The notes beneath the pieces are model-generated. The model worked only from the letters and a program-made list of their open reading frames with translations. It was not told the origin of the DNA and searched no databases. This document shows positions 41,216 through 50,995 of a stretch of 64,000 bases of DNA, one piece after another. Position 1 is the stretch's first letter. Each line of letters opens with the position of its first letter. A program made the position numbers and the translations under genes. Source of the stretch: Pseudonocardia sp. MH-G8 (GTDB taxonomy: Bacteria; Actinomycetota; Actinomycetes; Mycobacteriales; Pseudonocardiaceae); NCBI RefSeq assembly GCF_002262885.1, contig NZ_NKYF01000020.1:62001-126000 (forward strand). Reading direction: 5' to 3'.

Positions 41216-41982
41216 CCGCGCGCAGGTACGTCGTCACCGGCTCGGCTTCGGGCATCGGCGCCGCCACTGCGTCGATCCTGCGGGACCGAGGTGCCAGGGT
41301 CATCGGCTGCGACCTGAGCAACGCCGACGTCATCACCGATCTGTCGACGCCCGCCGGCCGCCGATCGCTGGTCGACCAGGTGGCGAAGTGGGGGCACATC
41401 GATGCGGTGCTGGCGATCGCCGGCGGCGGCCGGACCGGGCTCCTCGAGACGAACTACTTCGGCGCGGTCGCAACACTCGAAGGGTTGCGCCCCCTACTGG
41501 CGGACAGCGAGGCCCCTCGGGCCGTCGCCGTGTCCTCGACCTCATCGCTGGCGCCCGCGGACGAACGGGTCCTGCAGGCCTGCGCGGACGGCGACGAAGC
41601 AACCGCGACCGCCTTGGTGGACGCCGATCCCTCGCTGCGCGATTCTGCCTACGGCATTGCCAAGCGCGCGCTGAACGGGTGGGTACGAAGGACCGCCCCA
41701 ACGCCCGAATGGGCCGGCGTCGGCATCCCGCTCAACGCGGTCGCACCCGGCGTCGTGGACACCCCGGCCGCCGCCTGGATACTCGCCGACGACGAGGTGC
41801 GTACCACCATCGAGGCAGCCGCGCCGCAACCCCTCGGCGGCTTCCCGGGCCGACCGGAGTGGGTCGGTCACCTCCTCAGCTGGCTGGCGGGCCCGGAGAA
41901 CCGCTTCGTCACCGGTCAGGTGATCTTCGCCGACGGTGGCACCGAAGCTGCAGTGATCGGGGACCGTCAGTGGCGGGCGTGA
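41212..41982 (+). CDS. Short-chain dehydrogenase/reductase (hydroxysteroid-dehydrogenase-like)
   Basis: A 256-residue SDR. NAD motif VTGSASGIGAA (about 8-18), catalytic Ser in VSSTSS, Tyr and Lys in SAYGIAKRAL, C-terminal FVTGQVIFADGGTEA. The segment around VDTPAAAW and the shortened cofactor-binding DVITDLST resemble 3-alpha-hydroxysteroid dehydrogenase/carbonyl reductases. GTG 41212 with GGGGAGGG upstream overlaps the membrane protein by 4 nt. Confidence 0.86.
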   Translation: MTARRYVVTGSASGIGAATASILRDRGARVIGCDLSNADVITDLSTPAGRRSLVDQVAKWGHIDAVLAIAGGGRTGLLETNYFGAVATLEGLRPLLADSEAPRAVAVSSTSSLAPADERVLQACADGDEATATALVDADPSLRDSAYGIAKRALNGWVRRTAPTPEWAGVGIPLNAVAPGVVDTPAAAWILADDEVRTTIEAAAPQPLGGFPGRPEWVGHLLSWLAGPENRFVTGQVIFADGGTEAAVIGDRQWRA

Positions 41983-42125
41983 CGCTCACGAAATCGGTCC
42001 CCTGAAGCCGGGCGCGGTCGGGGGACAACCGCCCGCGCTCTCCTCGTTCATCTCGCCGACGACGGCGTCAGGGATCTCTGACACGAAGATCCACGACCGG
42101 AGTCTGTCGCAGTTTCTGGAACAGC

Positions 42126-43187
42126 TCAAGAAACTCGGGGTGCCGACTGCCGGACCACCAGCTCCGGGGCGAAGACCCGCGATCGGTGCTCGTGCCGGTC
42201 GCCCTGGTCGATCTCGTCGAGCATGAGCTCGACGGCTGTGCGACCGAGCTCGTAGACGGGCTGCGCCACCGTGGTCAGGGGAACGGGACCGTACGGCGCG
42301 ATCTCGAGGTCGCCGTAGCCCACGACCGCGACGTCGTCCGGTACCCGAAGCCCGGCCCCGAGCAACGCCTGCGTGACGCCGATCGCGAGCTGGTCGTTCG
42401 TGCCGAACACGGCGGTCGGCGCGTCCGCGCCGGTCAGCCCGGAGGCGGCCGAACGCCCGGACTCCGCATCCATCGTGGCCACGTTCACCTGCCGCAGCCG
42501 CGCGTCGGGGCGGCACGCGACGGCCTGGAGCGCGCCCTCGTACCGGTCGGCACACTGCCGGATCGACAGCGCGCCGTTGACCAGGGCGATGTTGCGGTGC
42601 CCCAGCGCCAGCAGGTGCTCCACGGCCAGGCGCCCGCCCCGCACGTCGTCCACCGACACCGAGCAGCTCTGCGTGGTCGGTTCCGCCCGGTCGACCACGG
42701 CCAGGCGCACCCCTCGTCGGCGCAGCCGCAGTAGCCGCGCCGTGCCGGCCCCGAGCGGGGCGACGACGGCGCCGGCCGCGCGCTGCTCGGCGAGCATCGC
42801 GAGGTAGCCCTCCTCACGCTCGGCGTCATCGGCGCTGTCGCAGAGGATGAGCGTGTAGTGGTGGTCGAAGGCGGCGTCGGCGGCGCCCCGGGCCATGCGC
42901 GCGTAGAAGGCGTTCGCCACGTCCGGGAGCACCAGCCCGATCGACCGGCTGCTCCCCCGGCGCAGCCGCACGGCACCCTCGTGCGGTACGTAGTCCAGCG
43001 CCGCCATGGCCTGCCGCACGCGCTCGGTGGTCGCGGGCCCGACCTTCCCGGGCCAGTTCAGCACGTTGGACACGGTGGCGGTCGACACGCCCGCGGCGAG
43101 CGCGACGTCGGCGAGCCGCGCCGGAGCGCCCGACCTGCGTCGACCTGCCGGCCCGCCGTCCTCGTGCACCCCGGGCGCTTTCCTCAC
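42126..43187 (-). CDS. LacI-family repressor of the sugar locus
   Basis: A 353-residue LacI/GalR protein. After a basic N-terminal extension of about 20 residues comes the HTH with hinge, ARLADVALAAGVSTATVSNVLNWPGKVGPATTERVRQAMAALDYVP (about 22-68), and a periplasmic-binding-like effector domain with GLVLPDVANAFYARMARGA and VFGTNDQLAIGVTQALLGAG. Divergent from isomerase-like, GH106-like and MFS genes, with a LacI-type palindrome 53 nt upstream. GTG 43187 is the only start that keeps the extension; an internal start is possible. Confidence 0.88.
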   Translation of the reverse strand: MRKAPGVHEDGGPAGRRRSGAPARLADVALAAGVSTATVSNVLNWPGKVGPATTERVRQAMAALDYVPHEGAVRLRRGSSRSIGLVLPDVANAFYARMARGAADAAFDHHYTLILCDSADDAEREEGYLAMLAEQRAAGAVVAPLGAGTARLLRLRRRGVRLAVVDRAEPTTQSCSVSVDDVRGGRLAVEHLLALGHRNIALVNGALSIRQCADRYEGALQAVACRPDARLRQVNVATMDAESGRSAASGLTGADAPTAVFGTNDQLAIGVTQALLGAGLRVPDDVAVVGYGDLEIAPYGPVPLTTVAQPVYELGRTAVELMLDEIDQGDRHEHRSRVFAPELVVRQSAPRVS

Positions 43188-43239
43188 GCCGCGAGTGTAC
43201 GAACCGCGCCCCTCCGACCGCGACGGACGCGCGGGCTTG

Positions 43240-43253
43240 TTAGAACGTTTAAA
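43240..43253. promoter_or_regulatory. LacI-type operator of the sugar locus
   Basis: TTAGAACGTTTAAA, a palindrome centred on AACGTT with flanking TT/AA, in the 109-nt divergent region. An A/T-rich CG-centred palindrome is characteristic of LacI/GalR sites and stands out in this GC-rich context. Confidence 0.65.
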
Positions 43254-43296
43254 TGCGGGCTATGGTCCCGCCCACGACGACGTGAGGAGCGCCACG

Positions 43297-44742
43297 ATGA
43301 CCGCGACCGACGACCGGCCGGGACCCCTCGAGCGGGTGGTCGCCCGCCGCCCGACGGTCGGACTGGTGGCAGGAGGCCTGGGCGCCTACTGGCCGCAGTT
43401 CCCCGACCTGCTGCCCCAGCTGCGCCGCGGGGCCGCCCGCGTCGCCGAGCGGATCGGGGCGATGCCCGCCGACGTCGTCGACGCCGGGTTCGTCTCCGAC
43501 GCCGCCGACGCCGCCCGCGCCGCCGAGGAGCTGCGCGTCGCCGGCTGCGACATCGTCGTGCTCTACGTCCCGACGTACCTGACCTCGTCGATGGTCGCAC
43601 CGATCGCGCAGCGCGCCGGCGCCCCCGTGCTGGTGCTCAACCTCCAGCCGACCGAGCGGATGGACCACGCGAGCTTCGACACCGGGCAGTGGCTCGCCTA
43701 CTGCGGCGCCTGCTCCCTGCCCGAGGTCGCGAACCTGTTCGAGCGCCTGGGCGTGGCCTTCCGCTCGGTGTCGGGCCACATGGAGGAGGAGCGCGCCTGG
43801 GAGAAGATCGCGCGCTGGGTCGCCGCGGCCGGGCTGTCGGCGGCGTTGACCACCACCCGGCACGGGCTGATGGGGCACCTCTACCCCGGCATGCTCGACG
43901 TCTCCACCGACCTCACGATGGTCACCAGCCAGTTCGGCGGCCACGTCGAGGTGCTCGAGGTCGACGACCTGCGGGTCCGGGTCGCCCAGGTCGGCGACGA
44001 CGAGGCGGCGGCGCGTGCCGCGCTGGCCCGCGAGGTGTTCGACCTGGACGCCACCGTCGAACCCGACGAGCTCGCCTGGGCGGCGAAGGTCTCGGTCGGG
44101 CTCGACCGGCTCGTCGCCGACTTCGACCTCGACTCCCTCGCCTACTACCACCGCGGCCTCGGCGGCGAGCTGCACGAGCGGCTCGCGGCGGGCCTCATCC
44201 TCGGCGCGTCGCTGCTCACCGCCCGCGGCGTCCCGACCGTCGGCGAGTACGAGCTGCGCACGTCGCTGGCGATGCTGGTCCTCGACCGGCTCGGCGCAGG
44301 CGGCTCGTTCACGGAGCTGCAGGCCCTGGACTTCACCGACGACGTCGTCGAGATGGGCCACGACGGCCCGGCCCACCTCGCGATCAGTTCTGCCCGGCCG
44401 CTGCTGCGCGGCCTGGGCGTCTACCACGGCAAGCGCGGCCACGGCGTCTCCGTGGAGTTCGACGTCGCGCACGGCCCGGTCACGCTGCTGGGCGTCGCGC
44501 AGACCCGCGACGGCCGCTACCGGCTGGTCGCCGCCGAGGGCGAGACGGTGCCGGGCCCGCTGCTGCAGATCGGAAACACCACCTCGCGGGTCGACTTCGG
44601 CTGCCACCCCGGCGACTGGGTGGATGCCTGGAGCGCCACCGGCGTGCACCACCACTGGGCGCTCGGCACCGGGCACCGCGTGGCCGACCTGCGCGCGTTC
44701 GCCGAGCTCAAAGGACTCGAGCTGGTCGAGGTGCGCCCGTGA
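43297..44742 (+). CDS. L-arabinose/L-fucose isomerase-like protein
   Basis: A 481-residue protein of the FucI/AraA fold: N-terminal Rossmann-like domain (PTVGLVAGGLGAYWPQFPDLLPQL, about 19-42), IVVLYVPTYLTSSMVAPIAQRAGAPVLVLNLQP, and a C-terminal domain containing GVPTVGEYELRTSLAMLVLDRLGAGGSFTEL with the metal-site glutamate. Catalysis on a keto-aldose is likely, but members of this broad family also include non-isomerase proteins. ATG 43297 follows TGAGGAGC. The stop overlaps the glycosidase start by 4 nt. Confidence 0.82.
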   Translation: MTATDDRPGPLERVVARRPTVGLVAGGLGAYWPQFPDLLPQLRRGAARVAERIGAMPADVVDAGFVSDAADAARAAEELRVAGCDIVVLYVPTYLTSSMVAPIAQRAGAPVLVLNLQPTERMDHASFDTGQWLAYCGACSLPEVANLFERLGVAFRSVSGHMEEERAWEKIARWVAAAGLSAALTTTRHGLMGHLYPGMLDVSTDLTMVTSQFGGHVEVLEVDDLRVRVAQVGDDEAAARAALAREVFDLDATVEPDELAWAAKVSVGLDRLVADFDLDSLAYYHRGLGGELHERLAAGLILGASLLTARGVPTVGEYELRTSLAMLVLDRLGAGGSFTELQALDFTDDVVEMGHDGPAHLAISSARPLLRGLGVYHGKRGHGVSVEFDVAHGPVTLLGVAQTRDGRYRLVAAEGETVPGPLLQIGNTTSRVDFGCHPGDWVDAWSATGVHHHWALGTGHRVADLRAFAELKGLELVEVRP

Positions 44743-47700
44743 TCCCCGAGCTCGACGCCCTCTTCGACGCCCCGCCCCCCGGTTTCGGGCCCACGCCGCT
44801 GTGGTGGTGGAGCGCCGAGCCCGTCACGCGCGAGCGCCTCGAGTGGCAGATGCACCGCTTCCACGAGGGCGGGATCGACGACCTCGTGGTGATCAACCTG
44901 GCCCCGGCGGGGCCGCTGTTCGGCGCGGTGGCCGACGACCCGCCGTGGTTCTCCGACGCCTGGTGGGACCGCTTCCGCGACGCCTGCGCGGTGGCCCGGT
45001 CGCTGGGCATGCGCCTGTGGTTCTACGACCAGATCGGGTTCTCCGGCGCCAACATCCAGGGCCGGATCACCCACGAGCACCCGTGGGCCACCGGCCGCAC
45101 GCTGCGCGCCACCACGACCCCGGCCACCGCGGGCCGGGTCGTCCTGCCCGGGGACGCCGAACCCGTCGCCGCCTACACCGCGGACGGTCGGCGCGTCGAC
45201 GTCGGCGCCGACACCGAGGCGACCGAGCTGCTGCTCGTCACCGCGCACCCGACGGCGTTCGACTACCTGAGCCCCGCCGCCGTCGACCTGCTCCTCGACA
45301 CCGTGCACCGCGAGTTCGCCCGCCGGGTGCCGGAGTACCTGGGCGACGTCGTCGTCGGGAGCTTCCAGGACGAGCTTCCCGCCACCAACGCCTGGACGCC
45401 GCGGTTCGCCGCGGAGTTCGCCGCCCGCACCGGCTACGACCTGCTCGACCACCTGCCCGCACTGTTCGGACGCCCCCGATCCGACGAGGCTGACCTCGCG
45501 GCTGCGAAGGTCCGCTCCGACTACTACGCCGTGCGGGCCGCGCTCACCGAGGAGGCCCTCTTCCGGCCCTTGGCCCGGTGGCACGCCGGGCACGGCCTGC
45601 TCCTCGGCGCCGACCAGTCCAACCCCGCGCGCGCCGGGCTGCCCGCCCAGTCCACGCAGATCTACACCGACTACTTCCGCACGCACCGCTGGTTCTCCGC
45701 CGTCGGCTCCGACCACGAGGGCGACGCCAAGGTCCACAGCTCGATGGCCCACCTCTACGGCCACGACCGGGTCTGGATCGAGGCATTCCACTCCTCGGGC
45801 TGGGGCGGCACGCTCGAGGACACCTGGGACTGGCTGCTGCCGTTCCTGCGCAGCGGCGCCACCCTCTACAACCCGCACGCGAGCTACTACTCCACCGTGG
45901 GCGGCTGGTTCGAGTGGGCACCGCCGTCCACCGACTGGCGCCAGCCCTACTGGCGGCACTACCCGGCGTTCGCGCGCGCCGTCGCGCGGGTGGCGGCGCT
46001 CATGTCGTGGGGCCGCTTCGAGGCGGACGTCGCGGTACTGCACCCGACCGCGACGATGCAGGCCGCGATCCCGCTCGACGTCGCGATCGACCACTTCCCC
46101 ACCACGCCGCTGACCGGCGGGTTCACCGACGTCGAGCGCACGCAACAGGTCTATCGGGAGCTGTGCGGCAAGAACGACTGGTTCCACTTCGAGCCCAGCG
46201 CCCTGGACGCGGCCGGGATCGCCTTCGACGTGCTCGACGACGCCTCCCTGCAAGGCGGCGACGCCACCGACGGCCTGCTGCGGATCCGGGAGCAGGCCTA
46301 CTCCACGGTCGTGCTCCCGTCGGCCCCGTTCCTGGAGGAGGACAGCGCCCGGGCGCTCGTGCGGCTGATGGACGCGGGCGGGCGCGTGGTCGTCGTCGGG
46401 GAGGGCCCGCGGTGGGCCACCGGCCGCGGCGGGAACGACGCTGCCGCCGCCGCGGTGCTGCATCACCCCCGCTGCACGGTCGTGGACGACGTGCCCGCCG
46501 CCGTCGCGGCCCTGCCCGCCGACGCGCAGTACGCGCGGTCCGGCACCCCGCTGCTGGTGCGGCGCGACGGCGGCACGTCGATCGCGCTGGTCGGCGGCGC
46601 CTACCCGAGCGCGAGCGCGTACCCGCGGCGCGCGGGCGCGCAGGGCCGCTGGACCGACGACGACTTCGACCGCTCCCGCTACGCCCGCGAGCACGCCGTC
46701 ACCGTGCGCGCCGAGGTGGCCGGCGCGCAGGTGTGGAACCCCGCCACCGGGGAGCGGCGCGCCGCCCCCGTCGCGGTGGCCGCGGACGGCACCTCGACGA
46801 TCACGGTCGAGACCGGCGGGGCGCCGATGGTCCTGCTCACCTGGCAGGACGGCCCCGCCGGTGCGCAGGCCGGACCGACGCCACCGGCGGCCGGTGAGGT
46901 GCTCGACATCAGCGACGGCTGGACCGGCGAGCTCGTGCCCACCCTGGACAACACCTGGGGTGACCTCGCCCGCCCGGTCGGTGCGGACCTGTCGGACCTG
47001 CAGGTCTGGGCCATGTCCACCCGCGAGCAGCACACCGGCGCGTGGCAGGAGACCACCGCGACGTTCGGGCAGCGCGTCCTCGTGCACCGGCCCGCGGCCC
47101 CGGCCGACCTCCCGGCGCCGCTCGACCCCGCGCAGTGCGCCGAGGTCGCCGCAGGCGCGGCGCTCGGGACCGGGCCGGGCTGGACCCGGCACGAGTACTC
47201 GGCGAGCCGCGGCGTGCGGCGCGACCACGCCGGGGCGCTGGGCACCAAGGGCCGCGTCCCGGTCGAGCACGTGCTCACGCCCGACCCCGGCGCGGGCCGG
47301 CAGGTGGTCGTGCGCGCGCTCGTCGTGACCGACCACCGCGGGCCCGCCGACCTCGTCCTCACCACCAGCGCGCCGGCACAGGTGTGGTGGAACGGCGCGC
47401 GCCTGCTCGCCCCGGCCGGGGAGACCTACGTGACGGTGTCCGGCGTGGACGTCGACCGGGAGGTCAACGTCGTCGAGTACCGGCTGGGCGCCTCCGCCAC
47501 GGTCGACCTGATGGGCGGCGACGCCCCGCTCGGGTCCGCGCTCACCCTGACCCCGCCCGGCGGCTACACGCCGAGGCCGGAGTACATGGCCTCGGACCTG
47601 TCCGGCGCGGGCGACGGCACGATCACCTTCACGGCGACGGTCCCGGACGCGGGCGCGGTGTCCTGCGCGCAGCTCGTGGTCGGGGCCGCGACGGCCGCCA

Positions 47701-48692
47701 CCGTGCTCGTCGACGGCACGGCGCTGGCCCGGCAGGAGAAGGTCGAGTACTACGAGTCGCAGCGGGGCGCCGACCCGGCGTTCTTCGCCCACGACCTCAC
47801 CGGCCGGGTGCGCGGCGGGCAGACCCTCACCGTCGCGCTGGCCACCACCGACCCGGACGACGTCGTCTACGTCGACCTCGCCGTCACCGGCTCGGCCGGA
47901 ACGCGCACGCTGGTGAGCGGCGGCAGCGGCTGGACCTCGGCCACCGCCGGGCGCCGCGGCTGCGTCCGCACCCGGGCCGGGCAGTGGTCACCGCTGGAGT
48001 CCGCGTACGCCGTCAGCCGACCGCACCCGCTGCCCGGCGCGGACTGGTTGAACGGCAGGCCGCAGGTCGGCGAGCCCGTCCTGGATCTGCACGTCACCGA
48101 CTCGGCCTCGCCCGCCCGCCAGGAGTTCCGCGTCGCGCTGCCCGCCGGGACCTGCGAGGTCACGGTGCCGCTGCTGGTCGATGCCGGCTGCGCGATCGAC
48201 GGCGTGCCGGTGCCCGTGGAGAAGGGTGTGATCACGCTCGATGCCCCGCTCCCGGCGCCCGCCACGCTGGACGTGGTCACCGAGGCCACCGCGGTCCGGC
48301 GCGGCGGGGCGGCGTGGGCGGGCCCCGCGCTCGTCCGCCACGCGCCCGCCCCGATCGCGCTCGGCGACTGGCGCGCGATCGGGCTCGGCTCCTGGAGCGG
48401 CGCGGTGCGCTACCGGCGCACCGTCGAGCTGCCCGCGGGGCGGCCCTGGACGCTCGATCTCGGCGACCTGCGCGGCAGCGTCGACGTGCGGGTGGACGGC
48501 GAGCTGGTGGCCGAGGCGTTCTGCGCCCCGTTCCGCTGGGCGCTGCCGCCCGCCGACGGGCCCGTCGATCTCGACATCACCGTCGCAGGCACCCTCGGCC
48601 CGTTCCTGCACGAGTCCACCCCCACCACGTGGGTCTTCCCCGCGCAACTCGCATCCGGGCTCTTCGGTCCGGTCACCGTGCACGTCGACTGA
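44739..48692 (+). CDS. Large glycoside hydrolase, GH106 (alpha-L-rhamnosidase)-like
   Basis: A 1317-residue cytoplasmic-type protein (no signal peptide). The N-terminal catalytic region has GFGPTPLWWWSAEPVTRERLEWQMHRFHEGGIDDLVV (about 14-50), LGMRLWFYDQIGFSGANIQG and YLGDVVVGSFQDELPATNAWT, a (beta/alpha)8-type layout I associate with GH106 alpha-L-rhamnosidases. Beta-sandwich modules follow, and the last about 120 residues contain a GH2-like sugar-binding fold (GLGSWSGAVRYRRTVELPAG ... LDLGDLRGSVDVRVDGELV). Probably removes terminal rhamnose or a similar deoxysugar from imported glycosides. GTG 44739 overlaps the isomerase by 4 nt. Confidence 0.78.
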   Translation: MIPELDALFDAPPPGFGPTPLWWWSAEPVTRERLEWQMHRFHEGGIDDLVVINLAPAGPLFGAVADDPPWFSDAWWDRFRDACAVARSLGMRLWFYDQIGFSGANIQGRITHEHPWATGRTLRATTTPATAGRVVLPGDAEPVAAYTADGRRVDVGADTEATELLLVTAHPTAFDYLSPAAVDLLLDTVHREFARRVPEYLGDVVVGSFQDELPATNAWTPRFAAEFAARTGYDLLDHLPALFGRPRSDEADLAAAKVRSDYYAVRAALTEEALFRPLARWHAGHGLLLGADQSNPARAGLPAQSTQIYTDYFRTHRWFSAVGSDHEGDAKVHSSMAHLYGHDRVWIEAFHSSGWGGTLEDTWDWLLPFLRSGATLYNPHASYYSTVGGWFEWAPPSTDWRQPYWRHYPAFARAVARVAALMSWGRFEADVAVLHPTATMQAAIPLDVAIDHFPTTPLTGGFTDVERTQQVYRELCGKNDWFHFEPSALDAAGIAFDVLDDASLQGGDATDGLLRIREQAYSTVVLPSAPFLEEDSARALVRLMDAGGRVVVVGEGPRWATGRGGNDAAAAAVLHHPRCTVVDDVPAAVAALPADAQYARSGTPLLVRRDGGTSIALVGGAYPSASAYPRRAGAQGRWTDDDFDRSRYAREHAVTVRAEVAGAQVWNPATGERRAAPVAVAADGTSTITVETGGAPMVLLTWQDGPAGAQAGPTPPAAGEVLDISDGWTGELVPTLDNTWGDLARPVGADLSDLQVWAMSTREQHTGAWQETTATFGQRVLVHRPAAPADLPAPLDPAQCAEVAAGAALGTGPGWTRHEYSASRGVRRDHAGALGTKGRVPVEHVLTPDPGAGRQVVVRALVVTDHRGPADLVLTTSAPAQVWWNGARLLAPAGETYVTVSGVDVDREVNVVEYRLGASATVDLMGGDAPLGSALTLTPPGGYTPRPEYMASDLSGAGDGTITFTATVPDAGAVSCAQLVVGAATAATVLVDGTALARQEKVEYYESQRGADPAFFAHDLTGRVRGGQTLTVALATTDPDDVVYVDLAVTGSAGTRTLVSGGSGWTSATAGRRGCVRTRAGQWSPLESAYAVSRPHPLPGADWLNGRPQVGEPVLDLHVTDSASPARQEFRVALPAGTCEVTVPLLVDAGCAIDGVPVPVEKGVITLDAPLPAPATLDVVTEATAVRRGGAAWAGPALVRHAPAPIALGDWRAIGLGSWSGAVRYRRTVELPAGRPWTLDLGDLRGSVDVRVDGELVAEAFCAPFRWALPPADGPVDLDITVAGTLGPFLHESTPTTWVFPAQLASGLFGPVTVHVD

Positions 48693-48731
48693 CGGCCGCT
48701 CGTACCAGCACCCGCAAAGGATGGTTCAACG

Positions 48732-50027
48732 ATGACCACCGATCCCGGCGTCGCACCGCTGTTCTCCGGAGACCGGCCCGACCGCCGGCACTGGACCCTG
48801 GCGATCTCCGCGGGCATGGCGTCCTACCTGGACTCGGCGATCATCGTCGGGCTCGGGGTGGGGCTCGCGGTCCTGCAGGAGCACTTCGGCATGAGCACCT
48901 GGGGTGTCGGCGCCCTCAGCGCCGCCCTCACGCTCAGCATCGCCGCGGGCGCGTTCGTCGGGGGGCGGGTCGCCGACCTGGTGGGGCGCATGCGCGCCTT
49001 CACCTTCTACATCCTGCTCTACGCGGCGGGCATGGCGGTGATGGCCGCCGCGGTCGACGAGACCATGCTGTTCGTCGGCATCGTCATCGCAGGCCTCGCC
49101 GCCGGTGCCGACCTCCCGACGTCGGTGGCGGTGGTGTCCGAGCGCTCCCCGCAGGGCGCCCAGGGCCGGCTCGTCAGCACGACGCAGGTGATGTGGTTCC
49201 TCGGCATCGCCGCCACCCAGCTGCTGGGCTTCGCGTTCTCCGGCCTGGGGATCACCGGCATCCGGATCATCTTCGCGCAGCTCGTGGTGGTGGCACTGGC
49301 CACCTGGGCCGTGCGCCGGTTCCACCCGGCGCTGCGCTCCCTGGAGGCCGAGGTCGTCACCCGCCGCGGCGGCGACGAGACCGCGCGACCCGCCCTGCCG
49401 CTGCGGACGATCATGACGTCGCGCGCGATGCTCGTGCCCATCGCGCTCACCGGCGTGTACTACATCTTCTGGGGCATGATGGCCAACACGTTCGGCCAGT
49501 TCGGCACCTACTTCCTCATCACCGTCGGCGGAGCCGGGCAGACCCTGGCCACCGGCCTGAACGTTGCGCTCATTCCCGTCGGGCTGCTGTTCACACTGCT
49601 GTTCGTGCGCATCGTCGACACGAAGTGGCGCAATCCGGTGTTCGTCGTGGGCGGGCTGGTGCAGGCCGGCGCCATGGCGGTCGCCGGCCTCGGCAACGGC
49701 GTCCTCCTGGTCTACGTCCTCGCGCTGGTGATCTACAACATCGGCTCCAACGTGGCGGGCGAAGCCAACTACAAGGTCTGGACGCAGGAGAGCCTGCCGG
49801 TCGAGGCCCGTGCCACCGCCCAGGGCTTCACCTATGCCGTCGGCCGGTTCGTCTTCGCCCTGTTCGCGCTGGTCACGCCGAGCATGCTGGCATCCTCGCC
49901 GAACCTGCTGCTCTGGCTGCTCGTGGCGTTCGCCCTGACAGCCACAGCCCTGGGCTGGGCGACGAGCCGCCACCTGGAGGGACGAGGCATAACCCCCGGC
50001 ACGGTGCACGCCAAGTCCGCAGCGTGA
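48732..50027 (+). CDS. MFS transporter (sugar/inositol-type)
   Basis: A 431-residue transporter with 12 predicted helices. MFS motif A is GGRVADLVGRMRAF between helices 2 and 3, and VSERSPQGAQGRLVSTTQVMWFLG lies after helix 4, as in the sugar-porter/aromatic-acid group. It closes the LacI-controlled locus and probably imports the glycoside or released sugar. The ATG 48732 follows AAAGGA with an 11-nt spacer. It ends facing the Usp gene with a hairpin between. Confidence 0.88.
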   Translation: MTTDPGVAPLFSGDRPDRRHWTLAISAGMASYLDSAIIVGLGVGLAVLQEHFGMSTWGVGALSAALTLSIAAGAFVGGRVADLVGRMRAFTFYILLYAAGMAVMAAAVDETMLFVGIVIAGLAAGADLPTSVAVVSERSPQGAQGRLVSTTQVMWFLGIAATQLLGFAFSGLGITGIRIIFAQLVVVALATWAVRRFHPALRSLEAEVVTRRGGDETARPALPLRTIMTSRAMLVPIALTGVYYIFWGMMANTFGQFGTYFLITVGGAGQTLATGLNVALIPVGLLFTLLFVRIVDTKWRNPVFVVGGLVQAGAMAVAGLGNGVLLVYVLALVIYNIGSNVAGEANYKVWTQESLPVEARATAQGFTYAVGRFVFALFALVTPSMLASSPNLLLWLLVAFALTATALGWATSRHLEGRGITPGTVHAKSAA

Positions 50028-50035
50028 TCCGGCGT

Positions 50036-50069
50036 CACTTCGCACAGCCGGCGTCCGGTGTGCCGAGTG
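50036..50069. terminator. Hairpin between converging MFS and Usp genes
   Basis: GCACA (50042-50046), bulged G, CCGG (50048-50051), CGT loop, CCGG (50055-50058), TGTGC (50059-50063), with an outer CACT/AGTG pair (50036-50039, 50066-50069). Fills the 47-nt gap. Confidence 0.5.
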
Positions 50070-50074
50070 GCGCG

Positions 50075-50995
50075 CTACCCCCGCTCCGCCCGTTCGGCCA
50101 GGGCCTGCGCTGCGGCGCGCGGCACCACCACCACCGGCACCGGCGAGTGCCGGACGATCCGCGACGAGCGCGAGCCGAGGAACACCCGCTCCAGAGGGCC
50201 GGCCGTGCTGGAGCCGACGGCGAGCAGGTCGCCGTCGTTCCAGCCGATGCCCTCGAGCGCGGCCGACCAGTCCGGGCCGTGCCCCACCGCCGCCTCGATC
50301 GTGGACGGGCGGCGCGGCAGCCGCTCGACCTGCGCGAGCACGGCGCGCTGGGCACGCACGGCGTCGGCGGCCCACTCCTGCGCGACGGCGTCCTCGGCCC
50401 GCGAACCGATCCCGGCGGTGAGGGGCGTGCGCGGCCGCACGGCGAAGGAGGCGATGCGCAGGTCGGCGGCCGCCCGCGCGGCCACCCCGGCCACTGCGAG
50501 GACCAGCTCGTCGGCGCCCTCGGTGGCACCGAAGGCGGTCGTCACCCGGCGCACCCGGGCGCCGGGCCGGCAGCGGAACCCCCGGGGACCGAGCACCACC
50601 GGCAGCGGCGAGCTGTGCAGCAGCCGCTCCGCGACGCTGCCGAACGCGATCCGGCCGAGCACCCCCGCCGTGGACGAGCCGAGCACCAGCAGGCGGGCGT
50701 CGTGCTCCTGCGCGACGTCGAGCAGCCCCGCCGACGTCGATCGCGCCCTGGCGACGACGAACTCCGCCTCGCGGTCGGCGGGCACCAGCGCCCGTGCCCG
50801 GTCCACGGCCTCCTCCGCCTCGCGGTCGAGGTGGGCCTGGAACTCCGGGTCGACCCGGCCCACCCCCGGCGGCCACGGCGGCGGCACCACGGTGCACACG
50901 AGCAGGTCCTCGTCGAGCGAGCGGGCGATCGTCACCCCGAGATCCACCACTGCCGCCGCCCGTTCGTCGCGCGGCAGCCCCACCAGGAGCGTCAT
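50075..50995 (-). CDS. Tandem-domain universal stress protein
   Basis: A 306-residue protein with two UspA domains. Each carries the G-xx-G-(9)-G-S/T ATP-binding signature: LGSSTAGVLGRIAFGSVAERLLHSSPLPVV (about 108-137) and VGSSTAGPLERVFLGSRSSRIVRHSPVPVV near the C terminus. ATP binding is therefore expected in both halves. The ATG at 50995 overlaps the permease stop by 4 nt, so it is coupled to that transporter, as in many actinobacterial APC-Usp pairs where Usp may regulate transport. Confidence 0.88.
   Translation of the reverse strand: MTLLVGLPRDERAAAVVDLGVTIARSLDEDLLVCTVVPPPWPPGVGRVDPEFQAHLDREAEEAVDRARALVPADREAEFVVARARSTSAGLLDVAQEHDARLLVLGSSTAGVLGRIAFGSVAERLLHSSPLPVVLGPRGFRCRPGARVRRVTTAFGATEGADELVLAVAGVAARAAADLRIASFAVRPRTPLTAGIGSRAEDAVAQEWAADAVRAQRAVLAQVERLPRRPSTIEAAVGHGPDWSAALEGIGWNDGDLLAVGSSTAGPLERVFLGSRSSRIVRHSPVPVVVVPRAAAQALAERAERG

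Noticed and set aside
44517-47792. A 1091-codon minus-strand frame opposite the GH106-like gene
   Set aside because: Same artefact; no conserved domain or start signal.
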